Assembly (NCBI GenBank): GCA_947179485.1
Contig: OX359248.1
Span: 54,012,386 to 54,076,385, forward strand
Direction: 5' to 3'
Source: Allacma fusca
Taxonomy: Eukaryota; Arthropoda; Collembola; Symphypleona; Sminthuridae
Length of the DNA stretch: 64,000 nucleotides
The notes beneath the pieces were generated by a model that did not search any database, was not told the DNA's origin, and saw nothing but the letters and a program-made list of their open reading frames with translations. Shown here one piece after another: positions 50,130 to 61,115 of this stretch; within the stretch, counting starts at the first letter, position 1; the number at the start of each line of letters is the position of its first letter. A program made the translations under genes and the position numbers.

Positions 50130-50211
50130 CGACCAGAAATTTTTAGCAAAAATTTACCAACACAACGGGAACATCATCCCATATGTATCTGTAGAATCAT
50201 TTACTTATTTT

Positions 50212-50217
50212 AATAAA
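50212..50217 (+). other. candidate polyadenylation signal of the small membrane-protein gene
   Basis: AATAAA lies 83 nt after the stop codon at 50129, the expected distance for a compact gene. Another AATAAA-like site follows about 40 nt later. Confidence 0.5.
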
Positions 50218-51394
50218 ATTTAAGGAGATAGTATTTACTTGACGCGAGAATTCTGAATAAATTTAAATTTTGTCTCTTTTTTAAAAACGACATTATAGGA
50301 CAATCCATTATAGCGGGTCTGGCCTCTGATTATTTAAGTTGAAAACAATTTCCTTTCAGAGAGGAAAGAGTCGTTATTTCCTTCCCCGGGAAATATTGTT
50401 TTCTCTTGAAATTTTTTCCACTTGGAAATAATGTTTTTCCTCGTGGTTGGATTTTTTTTGCTTGATAGAAACTTTATCATCACTTATGATTACTAAAAAT
50501 GGCCCCTATTCTTCATGCCGGAGCAATTGCTTTACAACTATAGGTATATATGGATAGCTCCCTCCCAGAAAATATTTCCCAACTCGTCCATCAACTCTGT
50601 GAGAACTGAAAGTTGGGAACAAATTCTCTGTCTCAGTCCATAAATTTACATTTTGTGTGTGTACATACGGGGTTCTTCTGTGACAGGATAAATTTTCTAA
50701 AATGTGAATTTCTTTGGGGCTCCTTGGACTTTTTATGGATATATTGTATGTAAATATATGGGCATTTCCTTGGAGGTACATCTGGGGCCATGCATATGGA
50801 CTATTGTTATTTTGCTGGAAGGAACCTCCCATTAAACTCTGTACGAGTCTCACTCGTCATTGTCAGTCCTCATTCAGAGGGGAAATGGACTGAACCACAT
50901 TAAATATTCAAACTTTGGAAAAAGTGGAGAGCGTCTGTAGTTTCTCCTCAAAACTTACTCACTCTCCATAATTCTTAGCGCAGTGCATAAGGTGCTCTTT
51001 AATACCTCAGCCCCAATTCCTCCATTATTGGGACAATGCTCAAAAAATTTGGGGGTGCCCCTATTTTAAAAAAAATTTTGCTCAAAATTTTCCTAATCGT
51101 TTTTGGTGACCAAGGCCATTGTACCATGCTGGTACTCGCATGCTGGTATTGCTTACTCACTATTCTAAATTTTTAGGACACGTACACAAATGGGATGTTG
51201 TCTTGCAAATTACAAATTATTTTAATTGATCTAGGTAAATCCACCTCGTCACAATTTTAATGCAAAGAACGTATATACATATACTCTCACAATAAGGACA
51301 AACTCTAGGGAGGAATATTAGTTATGCTTTGATCTGAAGAGAAAATAGCAATAACTTTTTGTATTTATTTTTCTTGCTCCAGTTGGGAAATGTT

Positions 51395-51680
51395 GTTTCG
51401 AAGGTCAAATGGTGTTTTGAAGGTCAAATGTTGTTTTGAAGGTCAAATGTTGTTTTGAAGGTCAAATGTTGCTTTGAAGGTCAAATGTTGCTTTGAAGGT
51501 CAAATGTTGTTTCGAAGGTCAAATGGTGTTTTGAAGGTCAAATGTTGTTTTGAAGGTCAAATGTTGCTTTGAAGGTCAAATGTTGTTTTGAAGGTCAAAT
51601 GTTGTTTTGAAGGTCAAATGTTGCTATGATGATTAAATGTTGCTTTAAAGGTCAAATGTTATTTTGAAGGTCAAATTTCG
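51395..51680 (+). repeat. 19-bp array TTTTGAAGGTCAAATGTTG, 15 units
   Basis: Fifteen 19-bp units, one badly decayed. Unit 1 and unit 7 share TTTCGAAGGTCAAATGGTG, hinting at a 6-unit (114-bp) higher-order repeat. Every intact unit has an AAGGTCA hexamer extension. Confidence 0.93.
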
Positions 51681-53105
51681 TGAGATTCGACTATATATAA
51701 ATAGTATCTCCCAGTACTGATTTTGTATAAGAGTAATTATAAGCACCAGAGCTTCATGCGCAGAAAAATGTGCTTTAAGGGTTTGGAAAACACATTTATA
51801 TTTAATCGTGTCGAAAATTGTAAGGACCATTAATCAACACATTCACCATTGACAAATCCATTTTCCTTTTGAGTTCCTTCTCCCCTTACTTTTTGTCTGG
51901 GATGTTTAAATAATACAAGAAAAGAGGGTGTCTCAACTTTCCGGGATTTTCACCCCAAAATATTTATTTACGTTTTTTTCAAAGCACTCCTTCCATCATC
52001 TTGTTCACCGCAAGTATTGTAGGGATTTTGGTTAGGACCCCAAATGAAATAACCTGAGCTAAATCTTTTTTTTCTTGCATTTCAAAGCAATTTCTGGCAT
52101 TTATAACTTGGTCTAAAAATCTGAATTATTTATCGTGGGATTTGTTGAAATAATCCCATTGTGTTACAGTACATTTCAAGTGTAACCTAAGTTTCGAATT
52201 TTTTTCAAATTCTCAAAATGTTTCCACTTCCCCATGAGCCGACGATGTGTTACAGAGTTCACATTAAAAATTAAATGTTTCTGAAGAATGGTTTCCGCTC
52301 CATTACCCAGCTGAAAAGAAGCGTTGAGGATTTATTTCGAAATTTGGGGTTCTCTCATCACTCCTCAGTCTTTCATTATTCTTCTCCCTCCCTTTGGGTT
52401 CTCTTTTGTGTCCGTTCATTCGGGGCGGAATATAAAGAGATGACGGATGTTTGAGGGTGAACTTTACAAATTTTCCCCGCTCCTTCACCCTCTATACTTA
52501 AATTGAGTCCCAGACCACAAGAGTAAATAATGCTGGGGAAAAGGAACAACCCTGACGAAACTCATCAATAACCACTCATTCCGTCAAGGCTAAATGTCTA
52601 ATCAAATCCGAGTACAGTAAACCCTTGCTACGATGGACCCCTTTTTAGCATGTTTGGAGGCCTTACTTTAATAACCGTTTACCCCCCTCACCACGTGGTT
52701 GAGCCTCTGTTCAGGACCTTGGTTCGAAAAATCTGTCATGTCATTGAAATCTTTCTGACATCCCAGATAGCACAAGAAATCTCCAAGATATCGCGATGAT
52801 TTCGTCAATGTCGCGGGCATTTCTTGTCTTTGTTAAGATCTCCGCGCGTAATCCTGCAGAACATATATCGTGCTACGAAATTTTTAAGAGCGAAGGACGA
52901 TTTCTGCTTCAAGAGAAATTTTCTCTTCTGCACTAACTCTGTGTCAACGCTACCGTTAATACGGTGATTAATGTAACTAAAGACGGCGTGACATTGATAG
53001 CAAGAGCTGGAGTTACACTGGAGTATTTGTTATCAAACTAAGTGTGAAGATAAGTTAGTAAATTTGTTGACTCCAAGGGTCCTAATTAATAGAAGGTTTT
53101 ACAAA

Positions 53106-55134
53106 ATGAACATATCATCAAAAGTGTACTCCAAAAGGCATGTTAGGCGAAAGCGAAAATTGAAAGTTGAAATTCAAATGCAAAGATTTGAAGTCGGATC
53201 CCAAGTAATTGCTCCTAAAATATTAGCAAAACAGTCAGTAAAACTAGACACACGTCCAGAAGCTTCAAGGCAAACGTTTTGTGATAATAATACTACTAAT
53301 TCCGCTGAACCGATTTAAATACCCCTGACGTAACCTTAACAAACCAGGCAACGTTCAGTGAGGATGACAATCTCATTCAAGGAGACAGCGACAACGGATC
53401 TGGAACAGACTTGTCGTCCAGTGAAGAAGAATGTACTTACAGTGAGAATACCCTACGCGAATTTATTTGTCAATGGACATCCGGTCATAAAATACCCCAC
53501 AACGCGGTCTCTGAATTACTCCAGCATTTAAAGAACAACAAAGAGTTTAGTTTACTACCTCGGGATGCAAGAACCATTTTGAAAACTCCTAGATCAACAG
53601 ATATCAAAATAATGTCACCGGGAAAGTACGTGCATTTTGGAATCGAAAAAATCTTATTCAAATACTACACGAAGTTAAGTTTGTTTCTGATGATAACTGT
53701 TTAAAGCTACAATTTAATATTGATGGGCTACCGATTTTTAAAAGTTCAAGTGAGCAATTTTGGCCAATTCTGGGTTACGTCATTTCGTCCGGAACAAGGC
53801 CGTTTATTATCGGGCTATATGCTGGGAAATCTAAGCCGGACAGTTCCAATGAATTGCTTCAACAGTTTATAAGCGAGCTACGAAATCTTTTAAGAAATGG
53901 CATTATACACAAAACCAGAAAATACACGGACGAAGTGAACTGTTTTTGTTGTGACGCTCCTGCTAAAGCTTATATTAGTTGCATTACAAATCACAATGCT
54001 TATTACGCCTGCAATAAATGTTTCATTAAAGGTGTGTATCACGAAAACAAAGTTGTGTACATCAAAACAAGTTGTGATTTACGGAGCGATTCCAGTTTAC
54101 CACATCACACTGGTGTATCAGAATTAGAGCGTTTGCCAATAGATCTCGTTAACTGTATATCGTTTGATTCAATGCATCTAATCTGTCTTGGAGTGATGAG
54201 GAAATTATGGAATCTTTGGATAAAAGGCAAACCCGCGGCGTATAAAATAAGTAGCGACCAAGTCAATGTAATTTAAGTGCACTTGTGTTCTCTGGCTTCA
54301 TTTATTCCGAAACATTTTGCAAGAAAACCGAGAAGTTTAAAAGAAATTGATAGGTGGAAAGCCACCGAATTTCTGCAAATACTACTCTACACCGGGCCCG
54401 TGGTACTAAAAGAAGTTTTGAAACCGGAATTTTATAAGAATTTTCTTTGTCTCCATGTTGCAGTCAGAATTTTAGCAAGCCAAGATACGTTTCTGAAATT
54501 TAATGATTACGCCCACCAGCTGTTAATATTTTTTGTACAAGACATCGGACGTTTGTACGGAACTGGAAACATGACCTACAACATTCATGGATTAAGTCAC
54601 ATGGCTCAAGATTGCCGAAACTTAGGATGTTTAGACTCGTTTAGTGCATTTAAGTTTGAAAGTTACTTAGGCTACTTGAAATCCCTTTTAAAGAAACCAA
54701 ATTCTCCGTTGCAGCAAATTCATCGTCGAATTTTGGAAGCACAAAATATGGCGAATCGTGAAACCCAAATTATTTGTCTGAAACGAAGTCACTGTATTTT
54801 ACCATCTGGGGCATATTGGCCGCAATCTAGTTACTTCATTTTTAATGGTTTAGAAACTACAAACAAAATTGGAAACAATGTGTGTTTGTTAAAAGACAAT
54901 TCCGTTATTTTAATACATTGCTTTGCAAAATGTGTCAGTGGTAAAGACATTGTAGTTGGTCAAAGGTTCCTCAAGTCTGTCCCTTTTTATAACTACCCTT
55001 GTGACTCCAACAAAATTAATATTTCAAAGGTGTCCCAGCTTTCCAGATATGCCTTTTGGAGCGTCACAGAATTAATGTGTAATTGTGTAGCCATTCCTTT
55101 GAGAACCGATTTCAATATTTTTCCAGTTCTATAA
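53106..55134 (+). pseudogene. broken Tnp2-like (EnSpm/CMC) DDE transposase
   Basis: The reading starts at ATG 53106 with a very basic N-terminus. It shifts frame near 53316 (GATTTAAAT), runs on through an acidic Ser/Glu-rich stretch, and shifts again in an A6 run near 53650. From there one frame continues to TAA at 55134, interrupted by an in-frame TAA at 54274-54276. Hallmarks of the Tnp2 family are FNIDGLPIFKSSSEQFWPI (first acidic residue, codon 53722), a Cys-rich CNKCFIKG region, FDSMHLICLGVMRKLW (second acidic residue, codon 54166) and FKFESYLGYLK (likely catalytic Glu, codon 54658). All three presumed catalytic acids survive, but the frame is broken. The two shifts lie in or near short homopolymers, so sequencing error is a possible alternative; the stop codon is less easily explained that way. 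Confidence 0.85.
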
Positions 55135-55144
55135 AGCCGGAAGC

Positions 55145-56840
55145 ATGGAGGAATATGACAAAGATATAGATTTTACCGTAGTGCATTTTATAGAAACTAA
55201 TGAGGTCGAGTTAGTTCCAACCAAGTGGATAAAACAGGAATCGGAGGAACTTTGTTGTTATTGGCCAGAATTCAGAAATGTTGCAAAGATTAATGCTGCT
55301 ATCAAGGGGCTCAAATCTCCAGTAAAATCAGACTGGAAAACTTATTCGGCTCGGGTGATGCACCAATTCCGTAAGCTAACTTAATTATTATACAACGTAT
55401 ATGTTCGCTAATATTGGGGATAATATCTTGTAATTACATACAATAATTTAAACGCTTTTATAAGGGTCCTTCGATGAGGGGAAGCAAAATATTGGCCATT
55501 TTGAAAAGTTTTCGGAGTTAAGTGGGAATGAAACCAGGTCTGCCAAACAAAAGAGTCGAACTGGCCGAGTAGTTACAAAACGGAAACTTGAATTTGTTGA
55601 CGAATCGAGTGATGAAGATGCTGCAAAGATACCCACGAAGTTCCAATTTGGGCCTGCAAATCCGCCAGCGTTTCCAGTAGTGGATATCACAAGTGGCAAT
55701 ATGGAGGAAACGATCTCCACAGGGAACATTTTGAAGCCGATTCAGCCCACTCCCAGCAGATCAAGTGGTATCAGCGGAATAACAAACATTCCCGGACGTA
55801 GGGTTTCCCCATTATCTCAACCAGCTGAACCTGAAAATATGCCGACCAATTTTGTGTCTCTTTTTGCAGGTGACGTTTGATATGAACTTGTCGTTTACAT
55901 GAGTTTTTACTAATTTTACTCTGCATGCGTATGCACAAACGTTTGGGAATCCGAAATGATTCGAATTTGTTACAGATTTTCAGAAGGACGTGTTTATTCG
56001 GCTCGCAACAATTCAGGCTACGCAAAACACAATGCAGACGGCTTTATTCAGTTTGGTCAATAACGCTCGTATTCAAAACATTAACTGCAATCCACAACCA
56101 CAAAATCAAATTGCATTTAACTTTACATTTAAAACAAAGGAAGGCTTAATGGATTTTGACCTCAAACTAAAAAATGAGAACGATTTTAAGCAAGCTGCTG
56201 TAAGTTTTGAATTACATAGTAATTAACTAGACAATTAGCTTACTTTGCATTTAATTCAGTTGTGCAAAATTTGACTATTTATTTGTAATTTTTGTATGCA
56301 GTGCTCATATTTGGGATCCTTAGGTGGTTCGGATCTTACTGAAATTGTGTATGATGTTTTGAAGAAAGTACTGACTTACCCATTAGCGTACCACTACAAC
56401 TATACTGGTTTTAGTGGCAAATCGAACTTTTCTGTTCTGGAAATAAACGAAGTAATTTTTGGTTGGTATTTTATTACGACTCTCAGTATATTAGTTAAAA
56501 TGCCCAAATTATAAATATAATTTAGTAAACTAAAAATTGGCAATTTTTAGATGTTGTCAGGTCAAAACCCAGAACAGCTTCTGAAACCAGAATTTCAGTA
56601 CGCAACAAAAGTAAATCGTGGCTGCAGCACGCTGGTGATAAGCTCATCAAAACCGAAAGGGTCACGCTAATGGCAGAAGTATGTACATGTAAACTATTCC
56701 ATACTTTTAGATGTGGATTTTGAACTTTTTGATTTGATTTTTACAATTATATTGCCAGTTTCTATTCAGATTTTAAAATTTCTACATTTAATTTCATTTT
56801 TCAGATACGGGACGATGAAAATGGCCTTTTATTGGACTAG
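55145..56840 (+). CDS. transposon-borne DUF4806-domain protein (6 exons, 392 aa, intact)
   Basis: Exons are 55145-55370, 55465-55869, 55976-56199, 56302-56461, 56551-56678 and 56805-56840. They total 1179 nt with matching phases. The N-terminus has the FVVHF-like start typical of these proteins (DFTVVHFIETNEVELVPTKW), then a CYWP motif and SDWKTYSARVM. Exon 2 is a Ser/Pro-rich, charged, presumably disordered linker with KRKLEF. Exon 3 carries a predicted helical region (DFQKDVFIRLATIQATQ). Exons 3-4 carry the DUF4806 region, recognised from DFDLKLKNENDF, LGSLGGSDL and YNYTGFSGKSNFSVL. Exons 5-6 finish with SWLQHAGDK and IRDDENGLLLD. Its molecular function is unknown. It begins 10 nt after the transposase stop, and AATAAA lies at 57121. 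No frame break is seen, in contrast with the neighbouring transposase. Confidence 0.82.
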
Positions 56841-57120
56841 TGTAAGCTTTCGGACGAATTCAGCTCGAGAATTATTTTTGATCTTTTGAAAAGCTGTTAT
56901 TTTTTTAAAGGTTTTTTTTTAAATTGTGGTACGTGTATTGGTTTTTTGGTTCCTTGAGATAATTCATGCTTCCTGTTTTTGTTATTATACTCAACTGAAT
57001 GCTCATACTCCAAATTAAATTGTTCACAAATCATATGCAATGAGTTTTGAAGTACTGTGAAATTGCATGCTCATGCATTGGATTGTATCGTTTAAATTTG
57101 TTTAAATGTGGAATTGTTCC

Positions 57121-57126
57121 AATAAA
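57121..57126 (+). other. candidate polyadenylation signal of the DUF4806 gene
   Basis: AATAAA (AATAAATAAT context) is 280 nt downstream of the DUF4806 stop codon and inside the right end of the transposon. Confidence 0.45.
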
Positions 57127-57470
57127 TAATTTTTTTATTTAATGCGTATTCTTCTTTTTATTGCAAAATGTTAAATTTTAAGTATGTAATGATGGTACTA
57201 AATGTATTAGCGTACATAATAGACGATTGCATCATTGTGCAAATACCAGCATGCGCCGTATATCACGAATTTGTCTTGAATATATCTTAATCAGATGAAA
57301 TCGAGAAACATTTGCGAATCTTAAACGGAATGATTACGCGGACAAACGGATTACTTGAAGATGTCGTCAGTTCACTTCAAAGACAAATCCATGAAATCTT
57401 GAAGACACCGAGTTTTCATGGTTACGACCAATTCACGACATCTTTAAGTGTCATTTGTGCTAACTGGGAT

Positions 57471-57790
57471 ATTTTGACCAATCACAGGCCATTGAAGTCA
57501 TTGTGTCAGATTCTGACCAATCACAGGTCATTGAAGTCATTGTGTCAGATTCTGACCAATCACAGGTCATTGAAGCCGTTGAGACAGATTTTGACCAATC
57601 ACAGGTCTTGAAAGCCATTGTAACATATTTTGACCAATCACAGGTCTTGAAAGCCGTTGTAACATATTTTGACCAATCACAGGTCTCGAAAGCCATTGTA
57701 ACATATTTTGACCAATCACAAGTCATTGAAGCCATTGTGACAGATTTTGACCAATCAAAGGTCATTGAAGCCATTGTGACAGATTTTATC
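57471..57790 (+). repeat. 39-bp minisatellite with CCAATCA core
   Basis: About eight units of 39 bp (TTTTGACCAATCACAGGTC plus ATTGAAGCCATTGTGACA and variants) begin at the right end of the transposon. The period is a multiple of three, so both strands stay open for about 100 codons. I treat those frames as a by-product, not genes. The sequence left of the transposon (GTCATTGAAATCTTTCTGACA, ending at 52760) resembles one unit, which suggests the element inserted into the array. Confidence 0.85.
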
Positions 57791-60700
57791 CCATGTAAAG
57801 TTTATACCTCGAAATTCGAAAATAGAAATGTCTTATTAGATTTAACATGCAAATTTTAAAGTTGGACAGCCCCCCCCCCCCTGTCCAAAAAAAATTTAAA
57901 CTTTCGCGCAGCCTGGGACCTGAACTAGTGCAAACTGGCCCGAACATTTTTGACGGGTTTAGGTATTGAACCAAGGTCCTATGCTCACACAAAGCTTCAT
58001 TTCAATCCGCTCCATCCACCTCGAGAGGTTCCCATGTGAGTAATAAAATCCTAAGATGCTAAACTTATTGGATTGGATTTAAAGGGGAGATATTTGATAG
58101 AACACAATTTTCTTTATTACGGGAGTTATAGGAGGGGGTCTGTTTAGGCAGAGAGCGTATTATTATTTGTGCTCATTGCATGTACAAATAATAATAGCCC
58201 ACTACTTGTGTACTTACCCCTGCCAGTTGGTTGAGAGCCTAAGTGGTATTCAGCTGAGAGTACAAAAGGAAGGAAATTAAATCAAACCGTTGTGTTATGA
58301 TGGAATTCTAAAGTAAATAAAAGGGGACTTTGAAAAAAATGCCACTTTTCTCCTTCCTACTATTCTAACTATAAAGCATACATACATATGCACATATATA
58401 TTCCCCCTATAAGGTTTCCTATTCTGTGAAGAAGTAAAATGAATTTTCGTAAATTCGTAACAGTGCAAAAGGGATTTGTGTAAATTTGTTAGGAAGTCAA
58501 ATGAAATTCTTTGAATTTTTTAAATAGCAGACTTTCTTTAAATTTGTTACGAGACAAAATTGCTTCATGACACAAGCACATAAAAAAATACTCCGTGTTG
58601 TTTGTGTTCGAATCATTTTGGTTCGAACCAATTTAGGTAATGATTATTTCTCCCAGAAATTAAATCCCATTTTCCTTCCTAGCGAATGCCTACTCGCTTA
58701 TTGTTAGTTGAATTCCTATTGAGAATTCCCCAAGGACAAGACTTGAAGGCCAGTGCAAAGGATTACCATGCATATGTATGTATGTACATATGTATGTATA
58801 CGCCCTACCTAAATCCACATGTGCATGTGCATCCAATGCAATGAGCGCAGCACTGGTAAAAACAATTTAAAGGAAAAGACTCCCGGGAAAAAAATCAACA
58901 ATAGTTTCCCCCAGAGTTGGGATTCCAGCCCATGATTATTTTTCCCGCTTCTATTGTCCCGTAAATCAGATTACTACATGAAATCAATGGCGGGCTGTAT
59001 ACAGAAAGTGCGTGTTCAGAATAAACCGGGAATAAAACTTTACTCCAAAATACAGTCCACTCCCCACACCCCCTTCCCGAACGTAGGCCTTTAAAAAAAA
59101 CACGGAAATCTGACTCTTATTGGACTTTGAAGTCAATGGAGAGAAAGGAATGGATTAGAAAATCCTTGTTTTTAAAACATGGAAAATAGTTGTCAATTTA
59201 TCTCCAGCCCTGACTCCATTCCACCTCCTGTTTTTCTAACCCTATGAGCCTCTTTCTCAAAATAATTCAACTTGAATAATTATATTTACTTTCCATTTCC
59301 ACTCCGTCCGTCCATCCACCCAGAATTTTATTTATTTACGGAAACCTTGACGTTTGTAACTCTTCCGGGGTTTTGAGTCCTGAATGAACCTCTTTGAAAT
59401 TTTATTTCCCACTCATGTTTCATTCAACCCTCGCAAATCCCAATCATTGGAAGCAATCATTTCAAAATTTCAGAATTAAATTAAATTACTCTGCCTATTA
59501 AGGAACAGAAATTGGAATGAGATCGTGCCTCTAAAAACTGGCTATTTAAAATAATTTGAAATTCCTGAGTGATTATTTTTTGAGAGTGGTGACTCTCATG
59601 GAGCTATTTTAGAGATGATGTGAAAAGAACCCTCCTCGAACTAATTGTCAGATGCTGAAGTGCTTTGAGCCGTACTGAAGCTTGTGACTGGGACACTCCA
59701 CATTTAGGTTTTAAAACGTGTGTGTGTCTTTAATGAAATAATCTAAACATTACTGCTCAAATGAAGGTATGACTGCGATCCTTTGATCTTTATTCCTTTG
59801 AAGTTTATCTCAAGTTCATGGCCTAGTGCCCTGTAATCCATCTCTGCTTTGTGGGGCTCAAGTCCTTGTGCTGTGTGAAGGGAGAGGCGTCTTTTCTGTT
59901 CCGGGAAGGAATTAGTCCAGTTGTGTGACTCGAGCCTGAAAGAGCTCTCCCTAAAGTATGAACATTGGAGATGGGAATTAAATTGGATAACTAACTGCAG
60001 TAGTGAAATTAGTCTGAGAGTGCCCCGAAGATTTACTCTGACTCTAGAGATATGTATGTACATACACTGAGAGCAGATTGAGGGAATAGATAGGGATGCC
60101 GTTATGGAGGGCGTGGACTGTAGCGGAGTGGTGTGGCGGAAGTTGTGCAGGTATTTGTGGGTCGGAAGGGTAGTTAAGGAGTGGAATGGCCTGAGTAGGG
60201 GAAGTCCATAAATTAGGACTGGAATGGATTGGAAATGGAGAGGTCCGTCCGGTTAAATGGACTGGGAGTTTTGTGCGGAGGTGTTTGGGGAAGGAGTCAG
60301 AGATTCACAATGCCATTGTTATCGTTGGCTAAGCAAGCCAATGTGCTCCGCGTCCCCTTTCCATTGATTTATACTTATTTTCCGCTTCCGTCCCAACGAC
60401 ATCCCCACAACTAACCCCAACCGTCTAATGTGAACGAGACCCGGGCTCCGTCCACAGTCCTATAATAAACATTACGCACATAAATATATCTGGAGCTGTG
60501 GGAGAATTTGGGCCAAACAAGGCTCCGACTGATCCGTAACTAACTGCTCAAGTGTACACGTTGTTCGCTCAAGTAATGAGCTCTTTAACTCTTCCACAGT
60601 CACTTGTCGGAGTCCGCACTGTATCCACCTTGGCAATCCTAGCCCTTCCTATATTTTTCACGTCGGGACCAACTCCTCATGGTCCAATGCAGTTCGTATT

Positions 60701-60884
60701 TAATGCCAGCACCTAACAATAATCATCCGGGGATATTTCTGTCATTTCAAAATGTTCAAGAAATAGGGGTTTGCCTGGGTGGGCTCATTCAGAAGTGGGG
60801 TTACAGGTTAAATTCAAAAGAGTACTTGAATTTTGCTTAAATTTGACTGTTTGATTTCGACCTCTACATGAATTTGAACTATTA

Positions 60885-61115
60885 TTGCATTTGACCTCTA
60901 CCTGAACCTGAACGTTTATTGCATTTGACCTCTACTTGACCTCTACTTAGCTTTTATTGCATTTGACCTCTACTTGACCTCTACTTAGCTTTTATTGCAT
61001 TTGACCTCTAATTGACCTCTATTTATTTTTTATTGCATTTGACCTCTACTTGATCTCTACTTAACTTTTACTGCGTTTGACCTCTGTTTGACCTCTACTT
61101 AGCTTTCACTGCGTT
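60885..61115 (+). repeat. about 45-bp array, TTTATTGCATTTGACCTCTACTTGACCTC
   Basis: About five units combining TTATTGCATTTGACCTCTA with CTTGACCTCTACTTAGCTT. Each unit has two TGACCT hexamers 11 bp apart. Confidence 0.85.

Larger units (their letters stand above)
50130..52759. other. intergenic region between the small gene and the transposon
   Basis: Contains the 19-bp array (51395-51680), a left-type MITE end at about 52616 (CAGTAAACCCTTGCTACGAT) without a clear partner, and otherwise AT-rich sequence with no supported exon. Confidence 0.6.
52760..57470 (+). mobile_element. 4.7-kb Tnp2/EnSpm-CMC-like DNA transposon with DUF4806 gene
   Basis: The left end reads ATCCCAGATAGCACAA (52760 on) and the right end, inverted, reads ATCCCAGTTAGCACAA (57470 inward). 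These are imperfect terminal inverted repeats. A subterminal match, CCGCGTAATC on the right and CCGCGCGTAATC on the left, supports them. An AT dinucleotide flanks CCCAG at both ends, but because the ends are palindromic I cannot separate target duplication from inverted repeat. Inside are two plus-strand genes: a broken transposase (53106-55134) and an open DUF4806 gene (55145-56840). Termini beginning CCCAG rather than CAC are unlike plant CACTA elements. The element cannot be autonomous as read. Confidence 0.8.

Noticed and set aside
52688..52735. GTGGTTGAGCCTC ... GGTTCGAAA, resembling tRNA A- and B-boxes
   Set aside because: No cloverleaf pairing could be built; the match is limited to the box-like words.
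53316..53330. A possible intron explaining the first transposase frameshift
   Set aside because: There is no GT-AG pair around the site that would keep both sides, and the protein-like sequence is continuous across it. A 1-nt indel is simpler.
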